A stretch of DNA of 10,953 nucleotides from positions 9,493 to 20,445 of the forward strand of contig LSSL01001177.1 in the NCBI GenBank assembly GCA_001953115.1, read 5' to 3'. The notes under the pieces are model-generated. The model did not search any database. It was not told where the DNA came from and saw only the letters and a list, made by a program, of their open reading frames with translations. This document shows positions 1-8,459 of the stretch, one piece after another (the first letter of the stretch is position 1; each line of letters starts with the position of its first letter). The translations under genes were made by a program, and so were the position numbers. The DNA is from Smittium mucronatum (taxonomy: Eukaryota; Kickxellomycota; Harpellomycetes; Harpellales; Legeriomycetaceae).

Positions 1-2242
1 AAAAAATAAAAGAAATTTCAAGAATTATAAATTCTCTTGACTTTAAAAAGTTTCGATTAACTTATAGGATTTATGCATGATCTCGTATTTTTACATGTTA
101 AGACTTATATTTCAACGTGGAAAAATATGTTAATGCACATGCCAAAAAAATTTAAAGATGAAAAAATTCAATCATGTTTATGAATTCCTGATAGAAAATA
201 AAGAACAGATGTAATTGATTTATATTGCTATCTCAAAGAAAACTGATTGGAAGGTCAAATAAAATGATAATAAATTGTTTAATGGACAAAAAATAGTGTT
301 ACAATTATTAATTACTAATTTTATTTTAATAACAATATTAAATTATATAAAAAAATACAATTGATATGTTTTATTAAAAGCATAAAGAAAAAAAATAATA
401 ATTAAAAAATGAATATAAAACAGAATTTTTGTTTTTTTTATATCCAAAATAAATACTGAAATTTTTCTTTTTTTATTGTGCTAAATAATATTAAAGATAA
501 TTAGCTATAAATTAAAATGTACAGGAAAATGTCTATATTAAAATTTTCGATAAAATATAATTAAATAGATGAGATATATATTAAATATATAAGTGATGCA
601 GATTTTTATGCTGTCTAATTATTGCATTCATTAGAGATTTTGATGCAATTGATATGGGTATAGCTGTAGTTGTATTTTTTGTTGTATTTTTTACAATTTT
701 TTACGTAACTTAATTATCTATTTGTTTTATTTTATATAAAAAAAACAAATCACTATCTTGGGCAATTTTTCAATATATTTAGCAATAATAATACCTAAAA
801 TTTATGCTTTTACCGTATTTTAATAATTTTCTTGTATTGTATTTGTGATAAGAACATGACCCAAAATATCATGTAAAACTTACAGCCCCACTTAAACCCC
901 GATATCTTAGTACATTATAAAAATATTATATATATATAAATTTCTCTCTGATTTATCTTTTCGTTATTCTTTTAATGGAATAATTCTCTCTAAAACACAA
1001 CTCTTTTATATATTTATTATTTTAATTGAATCTAAAAAAACTTGGTACATAAAATTTGTCTCAGTTGTTCTAAAATCGAATTCCCTGGATTTTATTAATT
1101 TACCCCTATTTTTTTCAAATTTTATTGTTTGAATTATTAATATTTGCATTCATGTGGTATTTTTTTCAGCTTTTCAAAATATAAAATTCGTATTTTTCCC
1201 TAAAATTTCAGATTTGGAAATGATTTTTCAAGCTTTTAATGTTTAAACTTTAATTAACATATGAATAGATTAAATATTATTCTTTATTCCAACCTTCTTA
1301 CTTATAAATAAAATATTTATTAATTAGTTTTTTTATGAAAAATACCTAATTTTTGTAACAACCCAAAGATTGTTTGTGATGTGAAAACTGTGAAGTTTTC
1401 AATTTTAGACTATAAAAAAGTTTTTTAAAATGAAAAATAAAGCTTTAGGAAAGTTTAATCTTAGAGCGAAATATCTTACAATTCTAAAAAAAAAAAAATT
1501 AAGACAATAAATCTAAATGCTACTTTTTTAAAACGAAAAAATCCCAAACGTACGTTTAAAGACGTTAGTGATAGTAAATTGATTACGAATATTTTGATTT
1601 TAATTCCGATACAAATATTTTTTATAAAGGATATTTTTCCAGTATAAAAAAAAAGACGAGCTATAGAAAAGCTTTACAATTTAGCCTACTCAGTTTCAAA
1701 TTTAAACACGACTGAGTTATAAGATGTATTTTTTAAAAAGATCAAGGCTAGGTAAAATAGCATTAAAAAATGTAACAAAAGTCTTTAAAAAAATAAAAAA
1801 CTTATTTCAAAAATATTTTCAAAACTATCCGAGTTCAGCTAAAATAATTATACTGTATATTTTGTATCGGTATCTGTTATTGGGAGAGAAGAATTAAAAA
1901 TCTTTGGGTTTAAGTTTTATGACAGCCAGTAATCTAAAGTAATAAAAAGGGAAGAATTAGATATATTTAATATGAAAATAAACAAATAATCTGATATTTG
2001 CACAAATATTACATCAAATTAAAAACGAAAATATTTTTTAGAAAGATATTCGATACAAAAAATCCAAGACTAGTTCAAAAGTTTGCACAGCTAAAATAGA
2101 AAAAAAGACTTTATTCAAACGCCAATATATCATTTTAAATTTAAAAAAAATGTGATACATACTAGCTTTATTTATAAAAATCCAAATAAAAATTTAAATT
2201 TGAAAAAATTCTATCTTATATCCTAAGAAAACTTAAAAAGGT
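1..2242. other. Gene-free AT-rich DNA
   Basis: No open frame worth calling exists here on either strand; stops occur every few codons in all frames. What is visible is low-complexity AT sequence with A and T homopolymers (for example 13 A at 1486-1498), a short (TA)6 tract at 927-938 and several small inverted repeats: 7-bp arms at 621-627 and 643-649, 8-bp arms around a GTGA loop at about 1382-1401, the 12-bp palindrome AAACGTACGTTT at 1546-1557, and 7-bp arms at 1688-1694 and 1711-1717. Hairpins of this size are expected by chance at this base composition. A C-rich spot at 886-900 (CCCCACTTAAACCCC) is locally unusual but has no partner structure. Confidence 0.75.
669..692. repeat. Perfect 12-bp tandem duplication
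   Basis: The unit GTTGTATTTTTT occurs twice back to back with no mismatch. The following bases (ACAATTTTTTAC) may be a decayed third unit. It looks like ordinary slippage in low-complexity DNA, and nothing next to it suggests a function. Confidence 0.8.
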
Positions 2243-2255
2243 GGGGGGGGGGGGG
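2243..2255 (+). repeat. 13-base poly-G tract
   Basis: An uninterrupted run of 13 G follows AAAGGT and precedes TTGTTATG. With G near a tenth of all bases, such a run is far outside chance. It could be a real homopolymer, which could fold as a G-rich structure, or a sequencing or assembly artefact, since long G runs are error-prone. A second tract of nearly the same length lies at 8448-8459. The exact length should be treated as uncertain. Confidence 0.9.
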
Positions 2256-2790
2256 TTGTTATGTGCGGAATTTATTTCAAGTGTCAAAAAAATATATAAA
2301 TATTGATAGTATAATCACGACCAAGAGACCTGATTAGTAAAAAGGATACCAATTAGATAACAAAAAATCAATCGCTGATAAAAGATTTTCAGAAATCTTT
2401 TTGTGAAAAATACCCCCGAGAACCTGGGAGAATCTAAATGCGCCATAGGCTAGACTTCAAATAAAAAAATTAGAATTAGTGGGAATTCGATAGAGATTAT
2501 CAAAAAAAAATTATAATAATTCACAGATATTTATTTTGGAACTTTCAAATTGTATATTGGAAGTAGCGATTCAATTTAGTATGGGTATGACAATTAAAAA
2601 ACTAAAGTTCTCGGAAATGGATCTAAATATAATTTCAACCGTCTAAAGGATGTCTTGAAAAAATATTTTATAACTTATTCAATAAAATTCATGTGTGAAC
2701 TGAATCTGGTACACATAAACGTTCTTTCGAGTTTTTTTAATCTACTTTTTGAGAAATAATCCATGAATCTGGAAAAAACACCACCTTAAA

Positions 2791-2820
2791 TTATTTCACC
2801 ACATTTCACCATATATCACA
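2791..2820. repeat. Decayed 10-bp tandem repeat, three units
   Basis: Three adjacent decamers, TTATTTCACC, ACATTTCACC and ATATATCACA, share the pattern NNATTTCACC with increasing divergence. The repeat is short and old-looking, and no function is indicated. Confidence 0.6.
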
Positions 2821-3395
2821 AGAAAAGTTTTTTGGACAGGAATTTTGGTAGTTTTAGCTAATTTTTTCCCGAGAAAATTATGTTTAAACGTTTGAAAAAC
2901 ATCTTAATTTCGAAAGTATATTCGAAATTTCTTGATAGATCCTTATATAAAAATTATACAAGAAAAATTAAAAAAAAATTATGAAATTTTAGGGAAAATA
3001 ATAAAGATAATATGAGGAATAACAGATATGTATCAGTTGTAAGCTTCCAACGATAAAGTGGAAAATTACAAATATCAGCGATAAAAAGAATAAAATTAGA
3101 AGAATTTAAACCTTATCTGTCATCTTTAATGGGTTTATATATATCTGATGGATCTCCAGTGAGCACCCAAAAACTATAAGAGCATATAAATTTGGAATTT
3201 AGAATTTCTATAAAATCCGAGAAAAGTGTCAAAAAATATTTTATTTTTCAGGATTAATCTAATATTTTGAATTCAAAACTTTTATGAAAAAAACCCCCAA
3301 TCAACTCAAAATAGACACTTAGAGCTAATTTAGTCTTTACAACCAAGTTTTTAATATAACTTCACAACACTTAAAGATATATTTCTTGTATAAAA

Positions 3396-3423
3396 ATTAA
3401 ATTAAATTAAATTAAAATAAATT
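3396..3423. repeat. (ATTAA)n microsatellite
   Basis: Four exact ATTAA units (3396-3415) are followed by a variant unit AATAA and a partial unit. This is a pentanucleotide simple repeat; (GTTGA)5 at 7846 and (AAACC)3 at 6285 have the same period. It is probably replication slippage. Confidence 0.85.
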
Positions 3424-3503
3424 ATGTTAGTTAATTATTTTCAATATTTTGGAAAACTTATTATAATTTTATTGGGGTATAATTCATGCATTTTTTCGCA
3501 GTA

Positions 3504-3599
3504 GATTAATCTAGATTCGGATTCTATTTCGGCTTTAAAACATCTAATTTTAAGGAATATGAAAATTAGAAAAGAATATATTTCGAATCCAGATTAATT
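3504..3599. repeat. Possible 96-bp imperfect foldback
   Basis: Outer arms 3504-3519 and 3584-3599 are reverse complements at 14 of 16 positions; the right arm begins CGAATCCAGATTAAT. Nested inside is a perfect 8-bp stem, CTAATTTT at 3544-3551 with AAAATTAG at 3562-3569, around a 10-base loop. The sequence between the two stems pairs poorly and is unequal (24 against 14 bases). This could be a small decayed inverted-repeat element or a hairpin precursor-like fold. At this AT content, arms with two mismatches within 100 bp are expected several times per window by chance, so only the nesting and the C/G content of the arms make it notable. I see no target-site duplication. Confidence 0.35.
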
Positions 3600-4296
3600 C
3601 AGAAATGAAAAAAAAATATTGAATTGCTATTTATTTTTTTTTGTGAGAAAAAATATGGTGTAGACTTAAGCAGCGATCAAAGTATAGGGGTAAATAAATT
3701 ATGACTTTTGTAGTGTACTACTTCTCCCAAACGTTACTGTAGTTGAAATTTTGTTTGTTTTTCTTCTACATATAAAAATACGATTTTTTTTATGTCCTGT
3801 GATTTTTCTAATAAATTTTTTTAGATTTTTTTTCAAAATTCCAAATATTCCGGAATAATCTATTTTTGGAGACATAAATTGGGTTTTAAAGGCATGTTTT
3901 GAGCTTGAAATAACCATTGAATTTTATATTTTTACACAAGTTTTAGGATAGATATTTTTAACACAAAAAAAAAAAGTTTTTATTTTACACATTTACGTTT
4001 GAGCTGAAACCACTCATAATGAGAGAATTTAACACCTTAAATTATGATATCAAAATAAAATTTATTTTTGAAAACTTAGTCGGGATTTTTTGTTTTTCAC
4101 ACGCAAATTGAAAATTATTGATTACATTTGTAATTGATAAAAAAAAATTATAAAGTTAAACATTACATGTTTATCGCATTGAAATTTCCCGAAAAAAATA
4201 TAGGATAGATTTGTATAATTCAATATTCAAAAACATTGGCTTATTTCAGAAAAAATTTATTATCAAAAATTCAAATTTATGAATTCATCTATAAAA

Positions 4297-4316
4297 TTTT
4301 TTTTTTAAAAAAAAAA
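4297..4316. repeat. T10-A10 palindrome
   Basis: Ten T are followed directly by ten A, giving a perfect 20-bp palindrome. A mirror arrangement, nine A then thirteen T, occurs at 9630-9651. Such tracts are intrinsically stiff and tend to exclude nucleosomes, but here they are most simply explained by the base composition. Confidence 0.85.
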
Positions 4317-4500
4317 TGGATTTAAATTCTTGCAGTTTTATGTTAAATTCCTTTTTAAACTCAATTTTATGGTTAAAAATTCGATTTTTTTCGGTTTGTG
4401 GTTTCTTATATTAATATTTTTAATTTGAATATTAAAAGATATTTTTTTTATGATTCTAAACTATATTTTGAACTTTGAAGAATGTAGAACGGGATTTTTA

Positions 4501-4680
4501 AAATCATAGTAAGATTTTAAATTATGCATATTTGGGGTTTAAATTTTTAGTTTTAGGATTTTAAGATTTAGTAATTGGGGCTTTACAGTTTCCACATTGA
4601 GTTTTGAAAGTGTTAAGATTAGGGCTTAGTTGTTTGAATATTGGGATTTGGTTATTTGAGATTAAAATTTGACGGAGTGA
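4501..4680 (+). repeat. G/T-rich low-complexity block, possibly decayed repeat
   Basis: On the plus strand this stretch has 41 G but only 9 C by hand count. It shows repeated words resembling a TTTAGGG-type pattern: TTTGGGGTTT (4531-4540), TTTTAGTTTTAGGATT (4545-4560), AATTGGGG (4573-4580), TTAGGGCTTAG (4619-4629) and TTGGGATTTGG (4641-4651). No two adjacent exact telomere units are present, so this is at most a heavily decayed telomere-like or other G-strand simple repeat. The spacing between words is irregular, which argues against an intact array. Confidence 0.35.
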
Positions 4681-5274
4681 AAATTTATCAATAATAAAAT
4701 TTAAAGCGATAAATTTTTCAACTTTCAGGTTGAAGCTGATATTTTACAGTTTTTTTCTTATCTGATACTATGTAATTATTTGAAATTTAATTTATAAAAC
4801 AATTTATTTGATTTTTTTAATGTTATACACATGATTTAACGAATCAAAGCAGGTTAATTTTTATTAATTGACTTTATTAATTAAATAAAAGCAAAAAACT
4901 CCGTATTTTTCAAATCAAACCCTTTATTTTTTTATATTTCACATAACAAAATTGTGATATATTAGACCCTTTTTAATCCTTGCAACCATAATATCTTACC
5001 TGAGTGCCTTAAGATATTCTTCTCAAAAGACGTCTTATTTTTCGTGGTGAACCCTTTTTTTGACAATTCTAGTCTCCAATTTACTTTAAAATTATCGTAA
5101 TTTACATGTGCAGATAGAATAAAAATCTTTTTCTGCGGTATTTTTAGAGTTATTTAGGCTCAAAGTTATATTATTATTTATTGGGTTTTAAGACTTTAAA
5201 TATATATTATATTTGATAAAAAAAATATTATAATAATTGCCACAGGATAATTTAAACAATCGAAAAAAAATTTC

Positions 5275-5370
5275 GACATGAAAATATTTTTTTACTGATT
5301 TAAAATTATCCAATTAAATATTCTTTTATTTTGATCTATAATTCCTCAAGGAAAAAAATATTTTCATGTC
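5275..5370. repeat. 96-bp foldback with perfect 19-bp inverted arms
   Basis: The left arm 5275-5293 begins GACATGAAAATA and ends in seven T. The right arm 5352-5370 is its exact reverse complement, ending TATTTTCATGTC. The 58-base interior also pairs partially when small gaps are allowed (for example the TTAT words on both sides), so the whole 96 bp could fold as one imperfect hairpin. A perfect 19-bp inverted pair within 100 bp is expected about once per thousand windows of this composition by my rough estimate; the A/T run inside the arm weakens that figure. Possible identities are a tiny non-autonomous inverted-repeat element, a decayed palindromic duplication, or a small-RNA hairpin. No flanking target-site duplication is evident. 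Confidence 0.65.
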
Positions 5371-6284
5371 TCTAAGAATCTACCATATTTCTAGCTAATC
5401 AAAACAATATCATTTTTTAGGTAAGCTAATAAAATTCTTATAAAAATATAATCAATTTTTAATTGATGTTAAACGATTTTAAACAAAGTTCTGCATTTTT
5501 GGTATTTTCCCACATTTAAATTTTTTTTCTCTTCGTTTTTTATTATTTCATTCCATTTTTATTAATAAAATTGCGCAATAATTTTTAATATTATCTCCTT
5601 TAATCTAATAAATATAACTGATAACTATGTTGATAATTTTTTTATTCGGAGAATAAAGCTATCAAAACATTATATCAGTATCTTTTTTTATCTGCGCCCA
5701 TGATTTTGGGGGAAATTTATTGGAAAAATTTATGTAAGTTTTTTATTAGATTGTTTTTTTACATAATAATATATTGATTATAACAACCTTAAATGAATAA
5801 AATAATATTAAAATTAATTATAGCTTCCCTATAAAGCTTTAAATCGGAATAAAAAAAATATTAACACATCTTAAGACCATATAATAATAACTAATATAAC
5901 TTTGAAATATTTCTGGTGTTTTTTTGGGTTGGTAAATACATGAAAAAAAAATTAGTATTTATTTTTTTAAAAAAATATATAAAATGCTATTATAGAGCTT
6001 TCAAGAATTTTCCACCTCGTTTTACTATTTATTTAGTGAAAAAAAAATACGAATGCATAGAAAATATTATAATTTAATCTTTTCACAGTGGAAGAATAGT
6101 TGAATATTTTTTTTTTGATTGTTTCTTGGGTGCTCCTTAAAGTATATATTAAGTATAAAATCTGAAATATTATAGGCTTGTTCAATATGAAGCATTTTTA
6201 ATATGATTATAAAAATAATTAATAGCTCCGAAAGAGACTTTGGTACTTTTTTTTTCTAAATGGTAAATAGTTCAAAGAAAAGGG

Positions 6285-6302
6285 AAACCAAACCAAACCA
6301 AC
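6285..6302. repeat. (AAACC)3 simple repeat
   Basis: Three exact AAACC units plus a partial one follow AGGG. The pattern is not the plant telomere unit (CCCTAAA) and is too short to be telomeric. It is one of three pentanucleotide repeats in the window. Confidence 0.8.
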
Positions 6303-6357
6303 ATTCACCGAGAAAATTTTTTAATTAAACTAACTAATGTACTCTCGTGATGCAAAT

Positions 6358-6379
6358 AAAATATATACATATATATTTT
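6358..6379. repeat. AT-rich palindrome with 10-bp arms
   Basis: AAAATATATA and TATATATTTT flank the dinucleotide CA, forming a near-perfect 22-bp palindrome. It is compatible with cruciform extrusion but is composed only of A and T in the arms, so chance is a fair explanation. Confidence 0.6.
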
Positions 6380-6480
6380 GCTATTAAAGCTATCCTGGAA
6401 GCTATAGAGCTTTTATAACATCTGAAAAAAAAGAAACTTAACGATTTACAAGGTTCAACACATAGATTTCAAATTTAAGA

Positions 6481-6720
6481 TCATAAGTGGGAACGTTCCT
6501 GTTATCATTACATGCGTAAGCAAGAATAGCTAGATTTTTTCCCGTTATAAATCTCAATTATAAGTTCATAATCAAAATAATAGTACATCTGAACCCTAAT
6601 GGGATTATATAAAGTACCAAAAGGGCTTGGTTTCTTTTGATATATAACTGATACAGTAGCATACTCAGCCTCAGAAAAATTTAGACCGATAATCCGGTTC
6701 AATAAAAACATAGGGAGAGC
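6481..6720 (-). other. GC-richer island with a 67-codon open frame of unknown status
   Basis: By hand count 80 of 240 bases are G or C, about one third, against about one fifth in sampled lines elsewhere. The island coincides with a minus-strand open frame, start codon at 6711 and stop at 6508; an in-frame TAA lies about eight codons upstream of the start. The predicted peptide includes the words SEAEYATVSV, PFGTLYNPIR and YYYFDYE and has a more balanced composition than the other chance frames. I do not recognise it. EAEY recalls the SxxEAEY motif of copia-type RNase H, but the residues around it do not follow that family. It may be a decayed exon or element fragment. A 10-bp palindrome GGAACGTTCC lies at 6490-6499. 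This is not called a gene. Confidence 0.3.
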
Positions 6721-7837
6721 ACAATGAAGGTTTTATATTAAAAACAAGTTAAAAAATATATTCGATAGAAAAAATAAACCATAAAATACTGGTGTTTTTA
6801 AGGATATTAATTCAAATCATATACCTTCAAATTATAATTTTTTTGCAAATTAAACACCTTTTTATGAAAAAATTTTAAAATTTAGATCTAACTTATATTT
6901 ATCAGAAAAAAAAAGGTTTCAAAACCAGGGAAAAATGGGAAAAGTGACATAGCACATTTATTACATCAATATATAACTATTTGGGAATATTTAATAGGAC
7001 TGCCAAGAATAAACACCCAATGCGGAGAAAATAATCAATAATAAATATTTTTAAAAATCTTAGCTCTGATCATTAAAAATTCTGATTAATTTTAAAAACT
7101 ATGCTTTGGAAAAATTAAGTATAATGAATTAGTATCATCAAATATTTTCAAAAATCCGTCTACTTTTCTATTGAAAATGGTTCAAAGAACTTATTTAGTA
7201 TGTGAAAAAAAGTTCCACAACACGAATTTTTTTCCTAAATAAAGAGCAGATATTGAATATGTATTTATATAATTCCTACACAATAAAGGAGTCGTTTTAA
7301 AACAGCCAATTCCTTTATCTAAACCTTAGGTCCAGTTCATATAAGGATTTTTACTATTAGCGCTTTTGATTTATAAAGAAGAAAAATATCAGCCGCGTAT
7401 ACTTTTATCTTTTATCAAATCTGTTGAAGATATTTATATCTATAATATATATTGAAAGTATAATTGGAGTCGTGAGACCAAAAAATAGGAAAAAATACTA
7501 TCTTGGTGAGAGATACAGTATAGTATTTATATTTTTCGCTCTATTTTTTAAATCATATTCAATATCGAAAAAAAACAAATGCTCAAATAATTTTTTATTA
7601 AATTTTAAATAATGAATTTTAAAAAAAGCAAATTAGACACATGAGGGCTTATATTTTTCAAATAACCAAATTATTTTCTAATCATCAAAATTAATTAATA
7701 AAATGAATAAAACCGAAAAAAGAAAGAAAGAAATTATTTTTAAAGTATTAATTTAAATTTAAATATATCCAGCATTTGGGTTAAAGAAGCAGGATTTTTT
7801 TATTTTGAATTGCTAGATTGAAATCTTTATCAAACTG
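6721..7837. other. Gene-free AT-rich DNA
   Basis: No gene is supported. A 62-codon plus-strand frame (7424-7612) is rich in Ile, Lys, Phe and Ser, has no motif, and is read as chance. A GAAA-rich purine patch lies near 7719-7732. The inverted repeat at 7283-7318 is listed separately. Confidence 0.75.
7283..7318. repeat. 36-bp nested inverted repeat
   Basis: Perfect 8-bp arms, ATAAAGGA at 7283-7290 and TCCTTTAT at 7311-7318, enclose 20 bases that contain a second perfect palindrome, GTTTTAAAAC, at 7294-7303. The two are off-centre by about four bases, as if a single longer palindrome had gained a small insertion on the right side. It could be a protein-binding palindrome or chance; no adjacent gene gives it a role. 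Confidence 0.45.
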
Positions 7838-7845
7838 CCTGGATA

Positions 7846-7870
7846 GTTGAGTTGAGTTGAGTTGAGTTGA
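7846..7870 (+). repeat. (GTTGA)5 microsatellite
   Basis: Five exact GTTGA units occur in a row, preceded by GCCTGGATA. A related word, GTTGAGATGA, recurs at 7991-8000 after TTTGGATG (7973-7980). The pairing of a GGATA-type word with GTTGA or GATGA repeats resembles repeat DNA seen in many plant genomes, which is the main hint of a plant source. That comparison is from general knowledge, not from a search. Confidence 0.9.
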
Positions 7871-8007
7871 TTTATTTTAATTTAATTTGGTTTCATTTGA
7901 ATCAAGTTTTAGAGTGTAGGTTGTTTATGTTAATTTACTATACTTTCGCATAATTAGATTAGGTTTGAATTTTTTGGATGTTTTATTATAGTTGAGATGA
8001 TTTGTCT

Positions 8008-8435
8008 GTTTGATTAATTAAAGTATTAGTGTTTATTTTCAGATTAATTTAGATTTAATTTGACACAAAACTGTTTTATGACTATTTTTAATTTAATAAT
8101 CGAGTATATTTATGATAATTTATTATTTTTCAAAAATTTTCTTAAAGCCGGTTTGGATAAATGAGTACTGAAATTATGGGATGGGATATGAAATAAGTTT
8201 TTAAAATTTTATTTATAGTTAGTTTGGATAAATAGGTATATCAGGGTTGGGATTGGTAAGAATATGATATTATTTGTTAGAATTTTTCGATAATTAGTTT
8301 GATTAGATTATAATTACAGAGTTGTGTAAGATATTAATTGTTTTTTGGAACATTTTTATATCTAAATTGGATAAAAGAGAGCTGAAAAATCCAGGTGGGA
8401 TGAAGTCAGAATAAATTTGTGTTCTCTGACTGTTT
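8008..8435 (+). repeat. Degenerate ~71-bp tandem repeat array
   Basis: Related unit starts occur at 8151 (GTTTGGATAAATGAG), 8222 (GTTTGGATAAATAGG), 8297 (GTTTGATTAGATTA) and 8365 (ATTGGATAAAAGAG), spaced 71, 75 and 68 bases. A further GTTTGATTA at 8008 sits 143 bases, two periods, before 8151; the expected unit near 8080 is not recognisable. Units 8151 and 8365 also share a following GAGNNCTGAAA and a GGGATG word; units 8222 and 8297 share a CAGNGTTG word about 20 bases in. Second halves of the units are AT-rich and poorly conserved. The array is strongly G-over-C biased on this strand. It reads as an old minisatellite or a tandemly duplicated fragment of a non-autonomous element. A 7-bp inverted pair, AGTCAGA and TCTGACT, lies in the last unit (8404-8431). 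Confidence 0.5.
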
Positions 8436-8447
8436 ATAATATTATTT

Positions 8448-8459
8448 GGGGGGGGGGGG
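8448..8459 (+). repeat. 12-base poly-G tract
   Basis: Twelve G follow ATTATTT and precede TGGACTAATT, directly after the degenerate 71-bp array. Like the 13-G run at 2243, it is far outside chance for this composition. Tract length in the assembly may be wrong. A shorter run of six G occurs at 10821-10826. Confidence 0.9.

Larger units (their letters stand above)
2256..3503. other. Gene-free AT-rich DNA with a GC-richer pocket
   Basis: No gene is visible. The line 2401-2460 holds 28 G+C in 60 bases by hand count, about twice the surroundings; it includes CCCCCGAG, CCTGGGAG and GCGCCATAGGC. No open frame, tRNA fold or known motif explains it, so it may be a remnant of an older, less AT-rich sequence. 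A small hairpin with perfect 9-bp arms (AATTTCGAA) and a 6-base loop lies at 2906-2929. The remainder is AT-rich and unremarkable. Confidence 0.65.
3600..5274. other. Gene-free AT-rich DNA
   Basis: No coding region is supported. An open frame of 72 codons on the minus strand (3699-3917) is Lys, Ile, Phe and Ser rich, runs across A/T homopolymers and has no recognisable motif, so it is treated as chance. Homopolymers include 11 A at 3965-3975. The part at 4501-4680 is described separately because of its strand bias. Confidence 0.75.
5371..6480. other. Gene-free AT-rich DNA
   Basis: No open frame of note exists on either strand. Visible items are a small perfect hairpin (ATCAATT, TTT, AATTGAT at 5451-5467), many poly-A and poly-T runs, and the two short repeats listed separately at 6285 and 6358. 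Nothing suggests an RNA gene or mobile element. Confidence 0.75.

Noticed and set aside
886..955. Promoter-like layout: C-rich spot, (TA)6 with TATATAAA, then a TTTCTCTCTG pyrimidine patch
   Set aside because: TATA-like words are everywhere at this base composition and no gene follows downstream.
3575..3600. TTCGAATCC resembling the T-arm of a tRNA gene
   Set aside because: No flanking T-stem pairing, no A-box, anticodon arm or acceptor stem could be found around it; the word belongs to the inverted arm at 3584-3599.
3699..3917. 72-codon minus-strand open frame
   Set aside because: Composition follows the A/T homopolymers it crosses (Lys, Ile, Phe, Ser), there is no motif or GC rise, and chance explains the length.
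6285..6302. AAACC repeats as a telomere remnant
   Set aside because: The unit is five bases and does not match CCCTAAA; three copies are too few.
7424..7612. 62-codon plus-strand open frame
   Set aside because: Low-complexity Ile, Lys and Phe rich peptide with no domain or supporting context.
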